This document shows, one piece after another, positions 1 to 12,900 of a stretch of DNA of 64,000 bases. The stretch is taken from the NCBI GenBank assembly GCA_018340375.1, contig JAFFJZ010000006.1:25488001-25552000 (forward strand), written 5' to 3'. Both the position numbers and the translations under genes were made by a program. Below the pieces are notes generated by a model. The model was not told the DNA's origin, ran no database searches, and saw only the letters and a list, made by a program, of their open reading frames with translations. The stretch comes from Gonatopus flavifemur. Lineage: Eukaryota > Arthropoda > Insecta > Hymenoptera > Dryinidae. Position 1 is the stretch's first letter; every line of letters starts with the position of its first letter.

Positions 1-2112
1 ATAAATGTTTAAAATCCCGACAAGAATTCAATTTCGCATACCATAATACCGAGTATCATTGTTCCACCCGACCAGCTCCATTGAAAACCCCATCTCTTTT
101 TCAAATAGAAATTCATATATCAACAGGTTGACGCTTTGCATTCACGTATGGAATGCAAAGCAACTTTGTGACTTCCTGAATACTTCATGACACTATATAA
201 TTGAATATTGTATCGATGGAGAAGTTATGAGTGGGTCCCAAAAAAAAAGAATGCTAATGAAGTGTCGTGTATTGAGTTGTTCGTTCAGGCCGGTGAATGT
301 CCTTTCGTACCTTGGCAACGAACAAAGAATATTGCATTTCCGAGTTATTGCATTTCAGGTGCCTCGCGGTCTCGGAAATGTCGCTTGAAACGAAGGCCGG
401 CGCGCGATCATCTTACAAAGACACCAACCAGGCTCCGAGGCGTCTCTCTTCACCGCCGACAGATATAAAATTCAACGCGTTGGAGTGGGGAAGAGAATAA
501 AAAGAAGGAAGGAAAAAATATATAAAAGGAGACGAGAGGGATAGAGAAAACATTAGTCTATTAGGTTTGTTGAATTGAGAGAGGTAAAAGAATTCAAAAG
601 AAGTCTCAGAATTTCACTGGTCGAATTTCTTATCGTTGTGGATTCAATTTTCCTATCGATTCGATCGATTATATGCACATTTTCATGTAAATTTTTCAAG
701 GTTACTATTTCCTCGAGTATTATACAACCCGTTTAGAAAAGATTTCCTCTCACATGCCCTACACGTAAGGAATAAAAATGTTCTACAATTCATATCCATT
801 CGTGTGATCATTCATTTTATTCCACGGATTTCATAAGATATCAACTATGTACTTTCTTTTCATGTCACGCATTCTTTGAGGTGATGTTCGTTCAATCATT
901 CTGTGATATGTATAATCAAATATATAGGACTTTTATGAATGATATCGCTTGACTGCGTGGGTACTGTTGCTGATTTCAGAGTCGACAACGAGATTCTAGG
1001 AATTTTTCTTTTGTATGATTACGAAACGAGTGGATGAATCTTGTGTATCGTCTCTCGATGATTCTCATGAAGCACAGATACGAATTCACAAAATATCCAT
1101 TATACGGTTCAATTTATTCCAAAAGTAGATCCAAATGAATTTTTCAAGCTAAAAGTTAACCTTTCGTTACGATCACAAAACATACGAAACAAAGAATCAT
1201 TTAAACAAGAGAAACAGAAGAACCAGGATTGTGATCATTGTTCCTGATCGCTATTCAATTTTCATTCAACAACAAACGAAATAAAAGACAAAAAAAGAGA
1301 GAGAGAGACTTTATTCCCCTTTGGATTTTCCTCTCATTCTTCTTTTCTTCTATCTCCATTTCATCAATGAACTTTCAACTGTTTTTCTCTATCTCACCTT
1401 CCATTCATTCACTCGCATTTTACACCCACAAAACCGATTTTCTCTATTTCGATTCTCTCTCTTTTTCCTCATTCTCTCAATTTCCTCCTAAAACCACAAA
1501 TAGTAATCACAGAAATAATAGATACCCACTTTACGATAACACATGTAATCCCCAAAAATCATTCTCTCGTGACGAGGAATCCAAGTTTCCACCCGGGTTC
1601 GCAAATTCATGATATCCTCGGGTGTTGAAAAAACATACTTCCCGAGTGCTTCTTGTTTTCAGGAGGAAAAGAAAAGGTCGTTCAAGAGAAGAACACAGAA
1701 GGGACAAACATAAATCACATATTCCATTTATCGTTGATTTCCTTCTCTTCGTTCATATCGGTATAAAATGATGAAATCAAATGAAAACGTGTACAGTAGC
1801 TGATCTATAAATACCTCAAAATAGGTCTTCTATAAATATACATATATTATCCAAGAATCGATATCGTTATAAAAGTGGGGAGTACAAAAAAAAAGTTATC
1901 GATTCGATGACGTAAAAATATTATACGTTATCAATTATAAAATTACAATATCGGTATTATATCGTGTCGTAATGCAATTATGTAAATGTATCAAGGATTC
2001 GACAATCAACCGATTCGTTTAATTCTTATCTATTTTTAGAAATATATCGAGGGAGAAAGAGAAAGCGTAAGAGCAAAGATTCGAAGGAAGAGAGTAAGTG
2101 GAGCCATTAACG
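1..2112. other. Non-coding, no recognised feature
   Basis: AT-rich DNA with short pyrimidine-rich ORFs only (for example 1238-1612, a Ser/Phe-rich reading of T/C tracts). No domain, splice-delimited exon or repeat element was recognised. Confidence 0.6.
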
Positions 2113-2208
2113 ATGTCTGACCAAAGCTACCGTTGCACTACTTTGAGAGAAGTACCTTGCGTCAAATGTTATTTCTATGTCGTGTATGCTGGTCAAAGAA
2201 TACGATAA
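2113..2208 (+). CDS. Possible 31-codon small ORF, unrecognised
   Basis: An ATG-to-TAA ORF of 31 codons lies in a less AT-rich patch. The peptide starts MSDQSYRCTT and contains three cysteines (CTTLREVPCVKC) followed by a short aromatic/aliphatic stretch (YFYVVYAG) and a basic end (QRIR). It matches no small peptide I know. The start context AACG-ATG-T is moderate. ORFs this short arise often by chance, so this is a candidate for conservation testing only. Confidence 0.12.
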   Translation: MSDQSYRCTTLREVPCVKCYFYVVYAGQRIR

Positions 2209-3728
2209 CTCGTTCACCATCGTTACGTCTTGCTATTTCTCTTTCTGGCTAACTTCTTGGGAGTCCATTTGTTCCCTTCTATGAACTTAATGTTACGACA
2301 ACAAGAATTGAAGAAGCGAACATGCACAAACGAAACCATCACGAGAGTCGATATTAACTTCACTAAGAATGTGTGAAACATTGATGCAAACAACTAATTG
2401 GATTCATTCTCTGTGGATTATCAAGGTTCCTTACGTATTCTACCTTCATGGTTGATTTTGTTCTCTTCTCCTCAGAGTTTATTCAATTTCCAACCACATC
2501 TCCCTGTAGTTTACAAGGTCAGGCAAAAATTCTTTAAAAGTCATTTCAATCCCTTTCAGTTGTTTATTCATATATTCAGAATTGATAAGAGAAAAGTGAT
2601 AATTTGTGAATTTTGTAACTGGAAATTCACTACATCCTGGTACTGAAAAATTTCAGTGAACGTACTGGAGTTTTCAACGCAATGCACTGCACTCCCTGAT
2701 ACAAATAATCTATGAAATCTCATCACCAGAAATTTCAACATTGTTAATAGGATTCCCTCTGAATTCTCAGATAAATGTTACTGAATTTTCAGAAGGAATT
2801 TTTTGACAGTATGATTAAAGAAGTTCCAGTAAAATTCCAGTCTATATCTCGATTTACTCTCATTGAAACTATATCACATACCATAATTTTGTGAAGATAA
2901 TCGATAACCCATACAAGAATACTTTTCCCGATTCATTGCCTTTCTTTTTGGAAAAAGAAATCCAAAAAGATATTCAATTACCTTCCATCTGAGAGTCGAC
3001 CGAACTAAATTAAAAATACATTTAGACGGAGATAGATGAGATATATAATTTTAAATGGAATAAAACAGCGTAAGTCAATTTCATTTAGCGTGCTTAAAGA
3101 GACATCGACATCGACCACATGGATCCAGAGACTCTTCTCGTTCTTATTGTGAAGAAGATTTAGTCACTCTTTACGAACCCTCGGTAGTTCACTGTCAGCT
3201 TAAACCGTCAGGCGAGATGTTGAATGAATTCATGAAAAGAGAAATCCTTTATTTTTCCATTCATCATTCCTCATTTTCTCCATTCTCTCCCTGGAAATAT
3301 ACAGAGAAGGAAAAACGAAAATAAAGTATCGGCTCTCAAAAATCTAAAAGAGCGAAGAAAAACTTGCATCGGATGACTCGCAGGAACAGAATCAATTGAC
3401 CTTGTTTCATTCAATCCTCGTCAAACGTTCAAACGTCGTTTAGATTGAAAAGAATCTTTTCGATTCATCCTCGTCGAGAAATTCTTATTTCAACCAATTA
3501 CAGAACATCCCTTTTGAGTTGGAGCTTTTTCGGAATTCTTCAAACGATATAAAAGAAGAATGTCTTGCGACTGTGCTAAATGGTCCGCAAATTGATGTAA
3601 GTTTCTTATTCGTTCAACCATGAATTGAAATTATTTGTGCTTCTTGTATCTTCAAAAGCACTAGACCGATGATCTGCTGGGTGGAGGAAAAAAGTATTCG
3701 ATCACCTTCGAAATCATACTATGATCTG
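2209..3728. other. Non-coding, no recognised feature
   Basis: No gene. Around 2640-2860 there are scattered TTCAG/CTGAA words resembling those in the repeat at 3729-4640, but no boundaries can be drawn. Confidence 0.5.
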
Positions 3729-4640
3729 TCTGAATCTCTCTGAAATCTTTTTGAATTTCTTCATATTTTGGAATATTTTTTTGAGAGATTCAAAATGATT
3801 AAACGTAATTCGGAGTCAAGGAAGCTGAATCTTTTCAACTTTCTCTGAATCTCTCGAAAACCTTTGGAATCTTCCTGAATCTCTATGAACCCTTCACACT
3901 GTGAAAATGGTTTTCTTCTAACAAATCAACGCATTTGGTTGAAGATTTTTGAGGAATATCGTAATAAATAAGACTCATTCATTATCATCAAACATTGTGT
4001 TGAGTCAAGAAATTCATATTCATTAATTATAACCAAATCATTTATTTGACTTAGACTGAGCGAAATTGATTTGAATGAATATGACTTCTTCTCGAATTTA
4101 GATTCATCGAATTATCATCGGTATGAAGTTAACTCAAAAAAATATGTGCTGCATTCATCAACTGTGGGGTGAACTATAAATATTAATAAATTTTTCTCTG
4201 GCCTTATTCAACTATACGATTTATTGACTATAAACAAATCCTTATTTGAGTCAACGAATCTTTCTTCTCAGTGCAGAATTCCATTCATTGATTTCAAAGC
4301 TCTCATCAAATTTGTCTGAATCTCCTAAAATTTTTCTGAGTTTCTTTGAACCCTTCTGCATTTTTCTAAATTTCTCTGAATCTCGACCAGCAATAACAAA
4401 TTCCAGAGTTCTAATAAAAATCAATCTCTGCATTTCTCTGCATTTTTCTGATTGTCCGAAATCTGACAGAAATTGGGAGAAATTAAGAGATTCCTGTCAG
4501 ATTTCAGAGGGGTTCATATATTTTCAGAGAATTTCAGTGCTCTTCAGAGATATTTATAGATTGTCCCATAAGCAAAAATTTTCCTGAATTTTGCAACGAG
4601 ATTCCGAGGTTTTCAATGAAGTTCAGAGAAATTCTTGTTC
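3729..4640. repeat. CTGAATYTCTCTGAA word-rich repeat, interrupted by a CACTG element
   Basis: The flanks at 3729-3896 and 4274-4640 are dense in variants of CTGAATCTCTCTGAA and its complement TTCAGAGAAATTCAG. The same words recur at about 25270-25990 and 63122-63235. ORFs on both strands here (4246-4587 and others) are readings of these words and not genes. No clear terminal repeats were found. The central part is a separate insertion (3897-4273). Confidence 0.55.
3897..4273. mobile_element. Short CACTG-ended element nested in the CTGAA repeat
   Basis: It begins CACTGTGAAAATGG and ends TTTCTTCTCAGTG, a terminal inverted repeat of the same type as the element at 51871-52059. It is flanked on both sides by CA (3895-3896 and 4274-4275), consistent with a 2-bp target duplication. 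The interior holds inverted words such as TTGAGTCAA/TTATTTGAC and ATTCATATTCATT/AATGAATATGA. There is no coding capacity, so it would need a transposase supplied in trans. Confidence 0.55.
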
Positions 4641-7331
4641 ACTGGGTTGCTTTCTGAATTACCAAAGAATTTCCTTGCGAATTCTGTTTTCTCGTGTATA
4701 TTCTTTCAAATTTGTATTCTGTTCGTTCATTGCAATTATTTTCGGAATATCCAGGAGATTGATCGAAGAGTATACTCTCCGATATATCGAGTTTAAAAAT
4801 AAAACACCGAGACTGAATAACGATTTCATTATTCGAATAGGAATCCCTGACAGGAACATGGAATCGAATCAAATCATTCTAAACGAAAATGCAATATCTC
4901 CGTAGTAAGGTATTGGAAATCTCATTTCCATCATTTTCTTTACACAACGACGAGTTTCAATCGTAATCCTAATACTCTGGCTGTATAAACGCGCGCACAT
5001 ATGTGAATCAATACGTTCATATGGATATTCGAGTATCATTGAGTGACATCGGTTAATGGAGGTACTGATCCATTACACTTCAACCATTGAAAATCTTTAC
5101 CAGAGAAGAATTGAGAAAGTTTTATTTGTTCTCAACGTTCACAAACTCATAAATTCTGAAAATTCATTTCAAAGAAATGCAAGAAATGCGAGGGGATTTC
5201 GAATCTTAAATGATGGAATGTAATTTCAGTATAATATGTACAAACAAATTATAATTTCAGCACAAAAGGGTGCTGTTTGTTTGATGACATATTCCAATTG
5301 GTGTTCCAAGAAAGGTCATCATCGAGGGAAAGTCAAGTGCATGTGAGAAGCTTTTATTTTCCATCTGGGGGACATTCTTTGTAAACTGAGACATTTTCCT
5401 GCGATTAGCTGGTACTCACGGAACACTTTGTTCCAACTTTTCTTCTGTTTTTCCCTTTTTTCCTGCATCGTACCGTCACAGTTCAACTCCTCCCCCCCTT
5501 TCCTCGACGATACTGAAAGCCTTGTGACAGGAACATAGCGGAGGACACGTTATGTCTAAGCACCAACAAATAAAAGCTCGAAGCCAACGAAGTGAGTATA
5601 TGTTCGCCACTTCTAATTTTAGCACAAAGGGTGCGGTGCCAATGTATATGGATAAATGAAGTATGTTGTGTGTATATGTTCTTGTTCATGCGCGCGCACA
5701 ACACTCGTGTGTGTTTTCTCACTCACATATCCGTGTGTGGGCATTCATTCGTACCACATCGGAGAGAAGGATTTTCACACAATCGCGATTTATTCCCCCC
5801 CCCCGTTCTCCTCCCTTCAGCTCGTTTAAAATGATTTTCTCTCGCTTTACTTCGTTTTGTAGAAATGAAAACTCAATTCCCCGAATATGAGAGGAATGAA
5901 GATGGCCTTTTTATCTTCCTATTAACGAACTTTTGCATCCGACGAAGCCGTGTCTGGGATGCTCGTTTTATTTATAGACAGATATTCTATGTTCGATTTA
6001 AATTGAAAGCTTCTATCTGCTCTTTCAAATTTTCCAGATACTTTTTCTCCTTTGTCGCAAGGGGGATGGGGTATGAGAGAAAAATTGAATTATCAATTTT
6101 TCGTGATTCCAGGATAAGAACGGAGAGAAAGAATCGTATCGTCCTATACCCCTAAATATCGCATATCCATATATGGATCGCATTTTTTGCAATAATCTTT
6201 TGTTATATCTCTTGTTTCTATCGAATGAAATCATAAAATTCTATGTACTTTCTTCCCGTCTAAAATCCTCTCCAGCGTCACGGTATATACTCTACTCTCA
6301 TTCCCCCATCGTCAGGCTTCCAATTGAGTTGAGTTCTCATTAAATACGTCAAGGCATTATAATAATCACTGTTTTTTTCTCCTTTATGATCCCCTTCGAG
6401 TCCATTAGCTCAACTCCTCTCGGCTGGAATTCTCGCGTCTTGTCCTACGTGTTGTATCGCTTTGACAATTTATAATATTCATTTCATTTAATTACAACTT
6501 CTTTGAAAATTTTTAATTTTCAGTAGGAACTCAAATTCCATTTACGTATCGAGGACAAATCATTTATTCAAAGTCGAATCGTTCGAATGCCACGTCCAGT
6601 TATTTTTTTTTTTTCATCATAATTGTGACAAGATAAAAAGGTTTTCCCGGTTGACAAAAAGCGAGATAATAAGCGCGTGACGTAACATTTGCACGATCCC
6701 AAGAGAAATTAAATCCCAAAAATCACAAAGAAGGACACGCTTCGTAATTAACGAACGACTCGCGATACTTTGTACAGTTCTTTATAATTGATTCTAAGTT
6801 TTTTATAACCGGAAATTAATCCATCGACGATAGAACGATGAAATTCTCAATTCGACGTTGAGTTGGCTCTACCGAGAAATGATAATACTTTATACATGAA
6901 TATTATTACGTACCATATCAATAATAGCGTTTCATGTGAGAGATAAATTTCAAATATGATCCGATTCTGTTCGTAACATGACATATGGAAAGATATTCAA
7001 CCTTAAATAAACTTAGTGAAAGAAAACATTCCGATAAATCGAAACAGGAGAGCGGAAAAAAGAATATAGGAAAGGGAAAGAGTCTTCGTACGGTAACTTT
7101 ATTCCTGAGTTGACATGCCTCTTCTTTTTTTTTTCTTCTTCCTATTCCGATCGCAAACTTTAGTATTTTTCGTATGCCGTGGGGGAATTTAATAAGAGGG
7201 AAAACCATGCTGCATAAAGAAAGGGGGAATTCGATATAAGTTTATAATTACAACGAACCCTTGCTCCTAAACAATCTTCATCATTCTCATCATTGAATTT
7301 CCAAAACGAAAGCCCAATTTTGTGTCCGATG
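4641..7331. other. Non-coding, no gene
   Basis: No exon or element was recognised. A short similar block, AATTTYAGCACAAA followed by GGGTGC, occurs twice (near 5257 and 5612). A poly-C run lies near 5797-5806. ORFs at 5592-6155 are low-complexity or chance. Confidence 0.5.
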
Positions 7332-7447
7332 CACTGAAAAAAGAACTGATTTGGGTGCCTGAAATATGTGATTGGTTTATTATTACCAAGATTTGATAAC
7401 TAATATCAGGATTTGGTAATAACTATTACTAAATCCTTTTCTTAGTG
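7332..7447. mobile_element. Miniature CACTG element, 116 bp
   Basis: The ends are CACTGAAAAAAG and CTTTTCTTAGTG. The inner repeat continues as GATTTGG on the left and TAAATCC on the right. The centre is a run of inverted words (TTATTACCAAGATTTG against CAGGATTTGGTAATAA). Flanking dinucleotides do not match (TG left, TA right), perhaps because the next element inserted at its edge. Confidence 0.5.
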
Positions 7448-7449
7448 TA

Positions 7450-7673
7450 CACTGTCAGGAATATCTGAAAGTTTTTTTCAATCACGTACATGAATTCAGA
7501 TTAATACACATTTTACATTAAATTTAATGTACAAAAACATGAAAAAAATATAGATTATGCAATAGTTTACATTAAATTTCATGTAAAATGTGTATGAAAC
7601 TCAATTCATGCACGTATTTGAAAAAAAACTCCCAGCAAATGCATTAAAATTAATGCAGAAATTTCTAACAGTG
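7450..7673. mobile_element. Miniature CACTGT element, 224 bp, adjoining the previous one
   Basis: It starts CACTGTCAGG and ends CTAACAGTG, flanked by TA on both sides (7448-7449, 7674-7675). Long inverted internal blocks are visible: TTTTTTTCAATCACGTACAT against ATGCACGTATTTGAAAAAAA, and CACATTTTACATTAAATTTA against ATGTAAAATGTG. No ORF. Confidence 0.55.
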
Positions 7674-7763
7674 TAGTAACAACCTGTATCAAGAAAAAAA
7701 ATGATTGATCGTGTTATTGGTTCTTCAAATACTCGCACAGTATTTTCGATCCTCCGCTCACTG

Positions 7764-7949
7764 CACGATGGCAAAAGGAATTTGCTGCGACAAGAAACTA
7801 TTTGTTATCGGAGCGATCTTGTTAGCTAGGACAGCGATTTTTTGGCTAAGGCAGCGAGCAATGGAGAAGTCAACATTTGTAGCTACTGCAACAAAAAGTA
7901 CCCAACAAAATCAAATTTCGCTGTCAGAATCGCTGTTTTATCCTCCGTG
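7764..7949. mobile_element. Diverged CACGG / GCTG..CAGC element
   Basis: The left end CACGATGGCAAAAGG and right end ATCCTCCGTG are diverged forms of the CACGGAGAAA family. The interior is filled with GCTGCGACA, TAGCTAGGACAGCG and GGCAGCGA words like those at 27769-28116. The ORFs over it (7705-7995, 7842-8066) are readings of this repeat. No target duplication was found. Confidence 0.4.
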
Positions 7950-8967
7950 TATGAACTTGAGTTTACTTCGTGCTTTTTCTCTCAACGAGTTATAAACGTT
8001 CAGGGACAATCCATAATTCGCTCATGTTTAATTTTATTGATTAAAAACACCCGAGACGTTATATGACCAATTATTACAAGGGAGAACAGAGGGAAAAAAA
8101 ACATAAACAAGCACTCGAAAAAAGCGTACAAGAATATCTTAAACTAGCTGTTACGGTTGCGATTGGTGAGAGGAACCCGGGCTTTCTAGAAATCAATATC
8201 GCCGAAACCAACCCTGGTCCTGTATCACTGTCATCCCTATTTTTGTTATAAATGTATACGTGTTGAGCATGTGTTCGTGTGTACACGTGAAACAATATAT
8301 GTCCAATAAAAAATTGTTCTACGAGGGTAGCGTATTGTTCATTTGACGATAAAATCGATTCTCTCGATCAATCAAATCCATAAAATACATGACGTGTTGA
8401 AAATGAATGTTAAGTCATCGTTGAATCCACATTCCACATATTGAATCTTTGTCACATATTGACCGTGAGGACTAGGCCATATCAATCTGCGAATATACAG
8501 ATAATTTATTCAATGCCTTCGAAGATCTACGCGTATTTGTCTCACGTAGTTGAAACAAAGTTGTAATGATGCAGATAGGAGGGCGATAATTCTATTCGCG
8601 TCATGATCTGCGAATGCAACAGCATCAGAGATAGTCTCTCTTCTCTTTTAGATTATAAACAATCGAGTGTGAAGCGTGGTTTTACCTCTTATGCGTCTCA
8701 GTGGGGAGTTCTTTTTAATCGTTCGTACAATATTTCCCTTCGATCGTTGTAATACGCTCGGATAGATTATCAGCTTTCTTTTCAATGTCATCTCTATTCT
8801 TTCATTAAATTTATCTACCTTTTCCGAGAAAATGGCCAGACGGTGCTTGTTATCGTTATATGTAGAGAATTAAAGGAACAAGAATGTATTCAATAATGTT
8901 TTCAATGCACGAACGCTATACACTTGAAACAGTCATTTCACTACTGGGATTCTTGAATGAAATTATA

Positions 8968-9105
8968 CTCTCTAAATTTCTTGGAGTGGAAATCCGCTCC
9001 CAAAGGGTGAAAATACTGCAAATCCAACAATAGTGAGATTCCACTTCTATGGAGTGAGTTTTCACTCTTCAAGAGGGAATTTTTTACTCCAAGGAATTTA
9101 GAAAG
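8968..9105. mobile_element. Miniature CTCTCTAAA element, 138 bp
   Basis: Terminal inverted repeats of about 20 bp: CTCTCTAAATTTCTTGGAGT on the left, and ACTCCAAGGAATTTAGAAAG on the right, with the last bases diverged. Flanked by TA on both sides (8966-8967, 9106-9107). The interior holds GAGTGAG...CACTC words. It is a short variant of the family at 27201-27431 and lacks that family's GAAGCGGACTGG core. Confidence 0.55.
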
Positions 9106-9623
9106 TAGAAAATATTTATTATTTATTTAATAAATATAAATTATTTATTTAGGCCAAGCGTTTCTTTATTTGATTCGATTGAACATTTCATTAATCTTAA
9201 GAAATATTTTATGGAGAGAAGACAAATAAACTATTTATTTGTTTTTCAGTGTGGATGCTGATCAAAATCAGACGACACGATTTCCCGGGTGAAAATAAAA
9301 ATAAAAGACCTATTCGGAGCCCTGTTCGGGCCCAATTTCGGGTGGGTTGGGTCAAGACAGGCCATTTTCAATTGAGAAAATTTCCACTTGAGTCCATTCA
9401 CAGGAGTTGCGCTAGATGAAAGGTCACGCGTGCAACCGATTATTCGATTCGGCTCTTCAATTATGATTTAAATTCATAAAACGGCATATTTCGAGTTTGT
9501 GATTGGTAATACTGGGTTGGAATATTGAATAAATTTATAAATCATAAATTCTTTATATATTTTTTGAAGATTTTAGTACCGCTATATTCTTTACTGAGAC
9601 TACTCTGTTGAATTCGTCATGAA

Positions 9624-9906
9624 CCCACACAGCATTTCAGTTCCAAAAGATATCTCAAGCCAAATTCAAGAAGTCTTATGCAGATATCTTTGAGAGATCT
9701 AAAACAGTTCTTACTTCCAAAAGGTTTCTATAAGCTGTCTGAAAGATACAATCTCGGAAGAAATGTTGTAGATCTTCTAAAAGATCTCTTTTAGATGTGT
9801 TTTAGAAGTAAGAACTGTTTCAGACATCTTAAGGATATCTTTTCACTTCTCAAACTTTTCTGAACAGTTCCTCAAGATATCTTGAAGACCAAAAGTGCTG
9901 TGTGGG
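9624..9906. mobile_element. CCCACACAGCA element, 283 bp
   Basis: Terminal inverted repeats CCCACACAGCA and TGCTGTGTGGG are perfect over 11 bp. Flanked by AA on both sides (9622-9623, 9907-9908). The interior is a series of palindromes on AAGATATCTT and AGATCTAAAACAGTTCTTAC, with an inverted copy (GTAAGAACTGTTTCAGA). No ORF. The superfamily is not clear from the ends. Confidence 0.6.
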
Positions 9907-9908
9907 AA

Positions 9909-12900
9909 TTCTTTTGGTTTTCAAGTTTTTTATTACTAATCAAACATTCTTGAATGGATATAATAGAATCATAAATATCAAATTTCAGCGAAAGATGATT
10001 TACAGAAAAAAAGGGTTTCTCTGAAGCTAAGATATTGTTATTTGAATAGACCCGAATTCATACTTCTTCGAAAAAAATGAATGTTCTCTCAATGCAAACA
10101 AATTTATTATTCCAAAGAAAGGTCAAATAGAAAAATTTGTTGGATGAACAAAATATTTATTTTTGTCGAAGAAATATTTATTTGAACCCATTCGAATGAA
10201 AAGTTCCTAAGATTCAAAGAAATACTTCTTTCTGTAAAGGGTATTTTAACCTCCGTAGTTTGATCCGATTGAAAAGTAAAGAGTGCAATAAAATTGCATC
10301 ACAATGCAAAATTGTGAACTTTCAACCTTGAAATGAACCAACCAAATCGAAGGAATTTGTTGTTTCTCATAGCTCACCGATTGAATCTTGACTGCCAGCC
10401 TCACCCTACTAAATTCCAAATTCTATCCTCAAAATTGGCGTAAAATAGAAATTTCCACATTCTTTTCATTTACCGCAGAAGGAGGAATACATCGAAGAGA
10501 CTCTCAGATAGCCGAAAGAAAGTTTTTCCCTCTTTATCTCCATTTTCCTCTCCTTCTCTTTTCCTTAGCGATTTCGTTTAAACCATGCAATGGAGCGTCG
10601 ATCAAATCGGTTATCGATCACGGCCTCTATACGGCTATACAGTTGTAAGGTAAAAACAGTCCAGAATGAGGTCACGAGGACCGCACCTTGATGATGGCCT
10701 ATGAAATATCATGACTTCCTATGTACTTGAACGGACTTCGTACACACAACAACAATCATACAAATTCTTTCAAACACTTCCACAGAGTGTTCCCATTTTC
10801 TTCCCATTCGGAAGAATGAAACACCAAAAGATTATGTTGCTGAAAAAATGTTCAGCTATCGAAGACCCAAAATCTTGCAGGACATTCTCTAAAAAATGTT
10901 TCCAATTGCAAAAAGTTGATTCAGGAGACGAATAGCGATGATTTATCAGATTTTGTGAGTTTCAATCTTCGTAAATACAACAACATAAAAGACTATTGAA
11001 CAATGATGTGGAAAATTCAATAATATTGAAACCCATTTTTACCGTTAACGAATAAAACATCTCACCGATAAATCTTTCCAACGTCGATATACTAGAATGA
11101 GCTTGAAGAGATGAGATGCAGAAATGGCCGATTGAAGGCTATTGAAATGAGATAACGTTAGAGTAAATAAGCAAATGAATAATTACACAATCACAAGTTT
11201 CAAGGTTGTTTAAAAATATTCGAAGACCTCTTCCGTTTTCCCTATTTTACTCGATCGATGGAGTGTAAATATTTTGAAACAAACGGTACGTGCAATCATA
11301 AATCTGATACAAAAGAAACAGAGAGAGAGAGAGAGAGGAATATATATTGTCGTCACATCAGTTCACATTCATTCAAAACTTAATTCCCTCGTTGAAAATG
11401 AAGTCCGCTAGATAGATATAATCTCGTCATAGAATCAGTAAACTGAAAAATATTCAAATTTACGTCCCAACGTGGTAACGTGAAAGTAACTTCCCATGTA
11501 TTCTATGTCACCTTCATTATCATGCGTGAATTATATTTCTCTCTTTCTTTCTCCTCATTTCACAAGCGGAGGGTTTTTGTTTGTTAACGATACACAGACT
11601 CACTCTCTTTTTTTCATAATAATATACACCCCCTGAAACGTGCACAAACAAAAGTTCCTCCCCCAGTGGTCAATTGATACAATTCTGGAATAAAAAAATA
11701 TTCATGCGATTCGAAACAATGAAAATTATGATTCGAACAAAAAAGTTTGAAGCTCTTCTCATTGATCTTGATTTCGATTATTTTTATTCGAACATATTTT
11801 TCTGTCTGATCGTTGAAGTCTCTCAAGTACGAAAAATGTAATAATTCTTCTGTAGAGCAGATTTTTCTGTTACAGAAATCAACTCATACATAATACATTT
11901 AACAAGAACATTCCATCTCCAGGTAGTTTCGAAGCAAACTAAATTAAACACAAACTTTCTACCTTCGTGAACACGATGACGTACTCTGAGAAGCAGCTTA
12001 AACTCTTTTTCGAATGAAAATTTTGTTTAAACTGAAAATGTGCTTGCGTTACAAGAGAGGTACTTCGGTAATTAATTTCCGTCGGCTCACATGAGTCGGA
12101 AAGAATTCAGAAAGTAGGTCAATGCATTTCACACCAACTCAACCCCAAGAACGAACCAAGGAGGTTCAGCAAGACGATTTCTTCGTAATATGGCACGTGT
12201 CGTTGAAATATTTCAAAGTGATTAACTGTTTCAGATCGGATCAATTGACGAAATATGTGACTTTGACAATGACAATAAATGTTCTTTTTTCAAAAGTGTT
12301 ATACACACCGAGAGTTATACACTCCTTGCAAGACTGGAACGTTTTATTTGGAACCCGGAGAAAAATGGTTTGCAAAAATATTGACTTCAGCAGCTAAGAC
12401 GTTAGTTCTGGTAATAAAAAAATTTAACTATCCCCATCATTTCTTTCGCTCTTTTGGCAATTTTCTTTTGTAAGCGCTATGATAACAAACCAGCAATACT
12501 TCTTCCTTCGTGAAGCCATGGGAGTTGGATTCCACTTTGAAACATGACTCACTCTTACTTTTGGAAGTTTGTTGAACAGTATTTGTACTTCCACCCTTCG
12601 ATATTTGGAGGAATAATTTATGTTTCCCATTATACTATTGAAATGCCTGAAGCGGTTTCCATTCGAACAAAACTTTACGTTCAGATTCAGATCCTATATC
12701 AGCCAAACTTATAACAACACCTTCAATGCTTTCATCTTCCTCGCAAGTTTTTCAAACCTTTTTGTATACAAAATATACCTATTCATACATTCGGACACAA
12801 AATTCATTCATTTGCTCGTTCAAAATGTTATCTGTACATGACCCTATGTGCAGATGAAATTGAAATCAATCAATCGAATAGTTTTGCCTTGTTACGACAG

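Noticed and set aside
8938..9249. CACTA...CAGTG as a possible larger element enclosing the 8968-9105 copy
   Set aside because: The tips do not match beyond 4 bp and the flanking dinucleotides differ (TT and TG).
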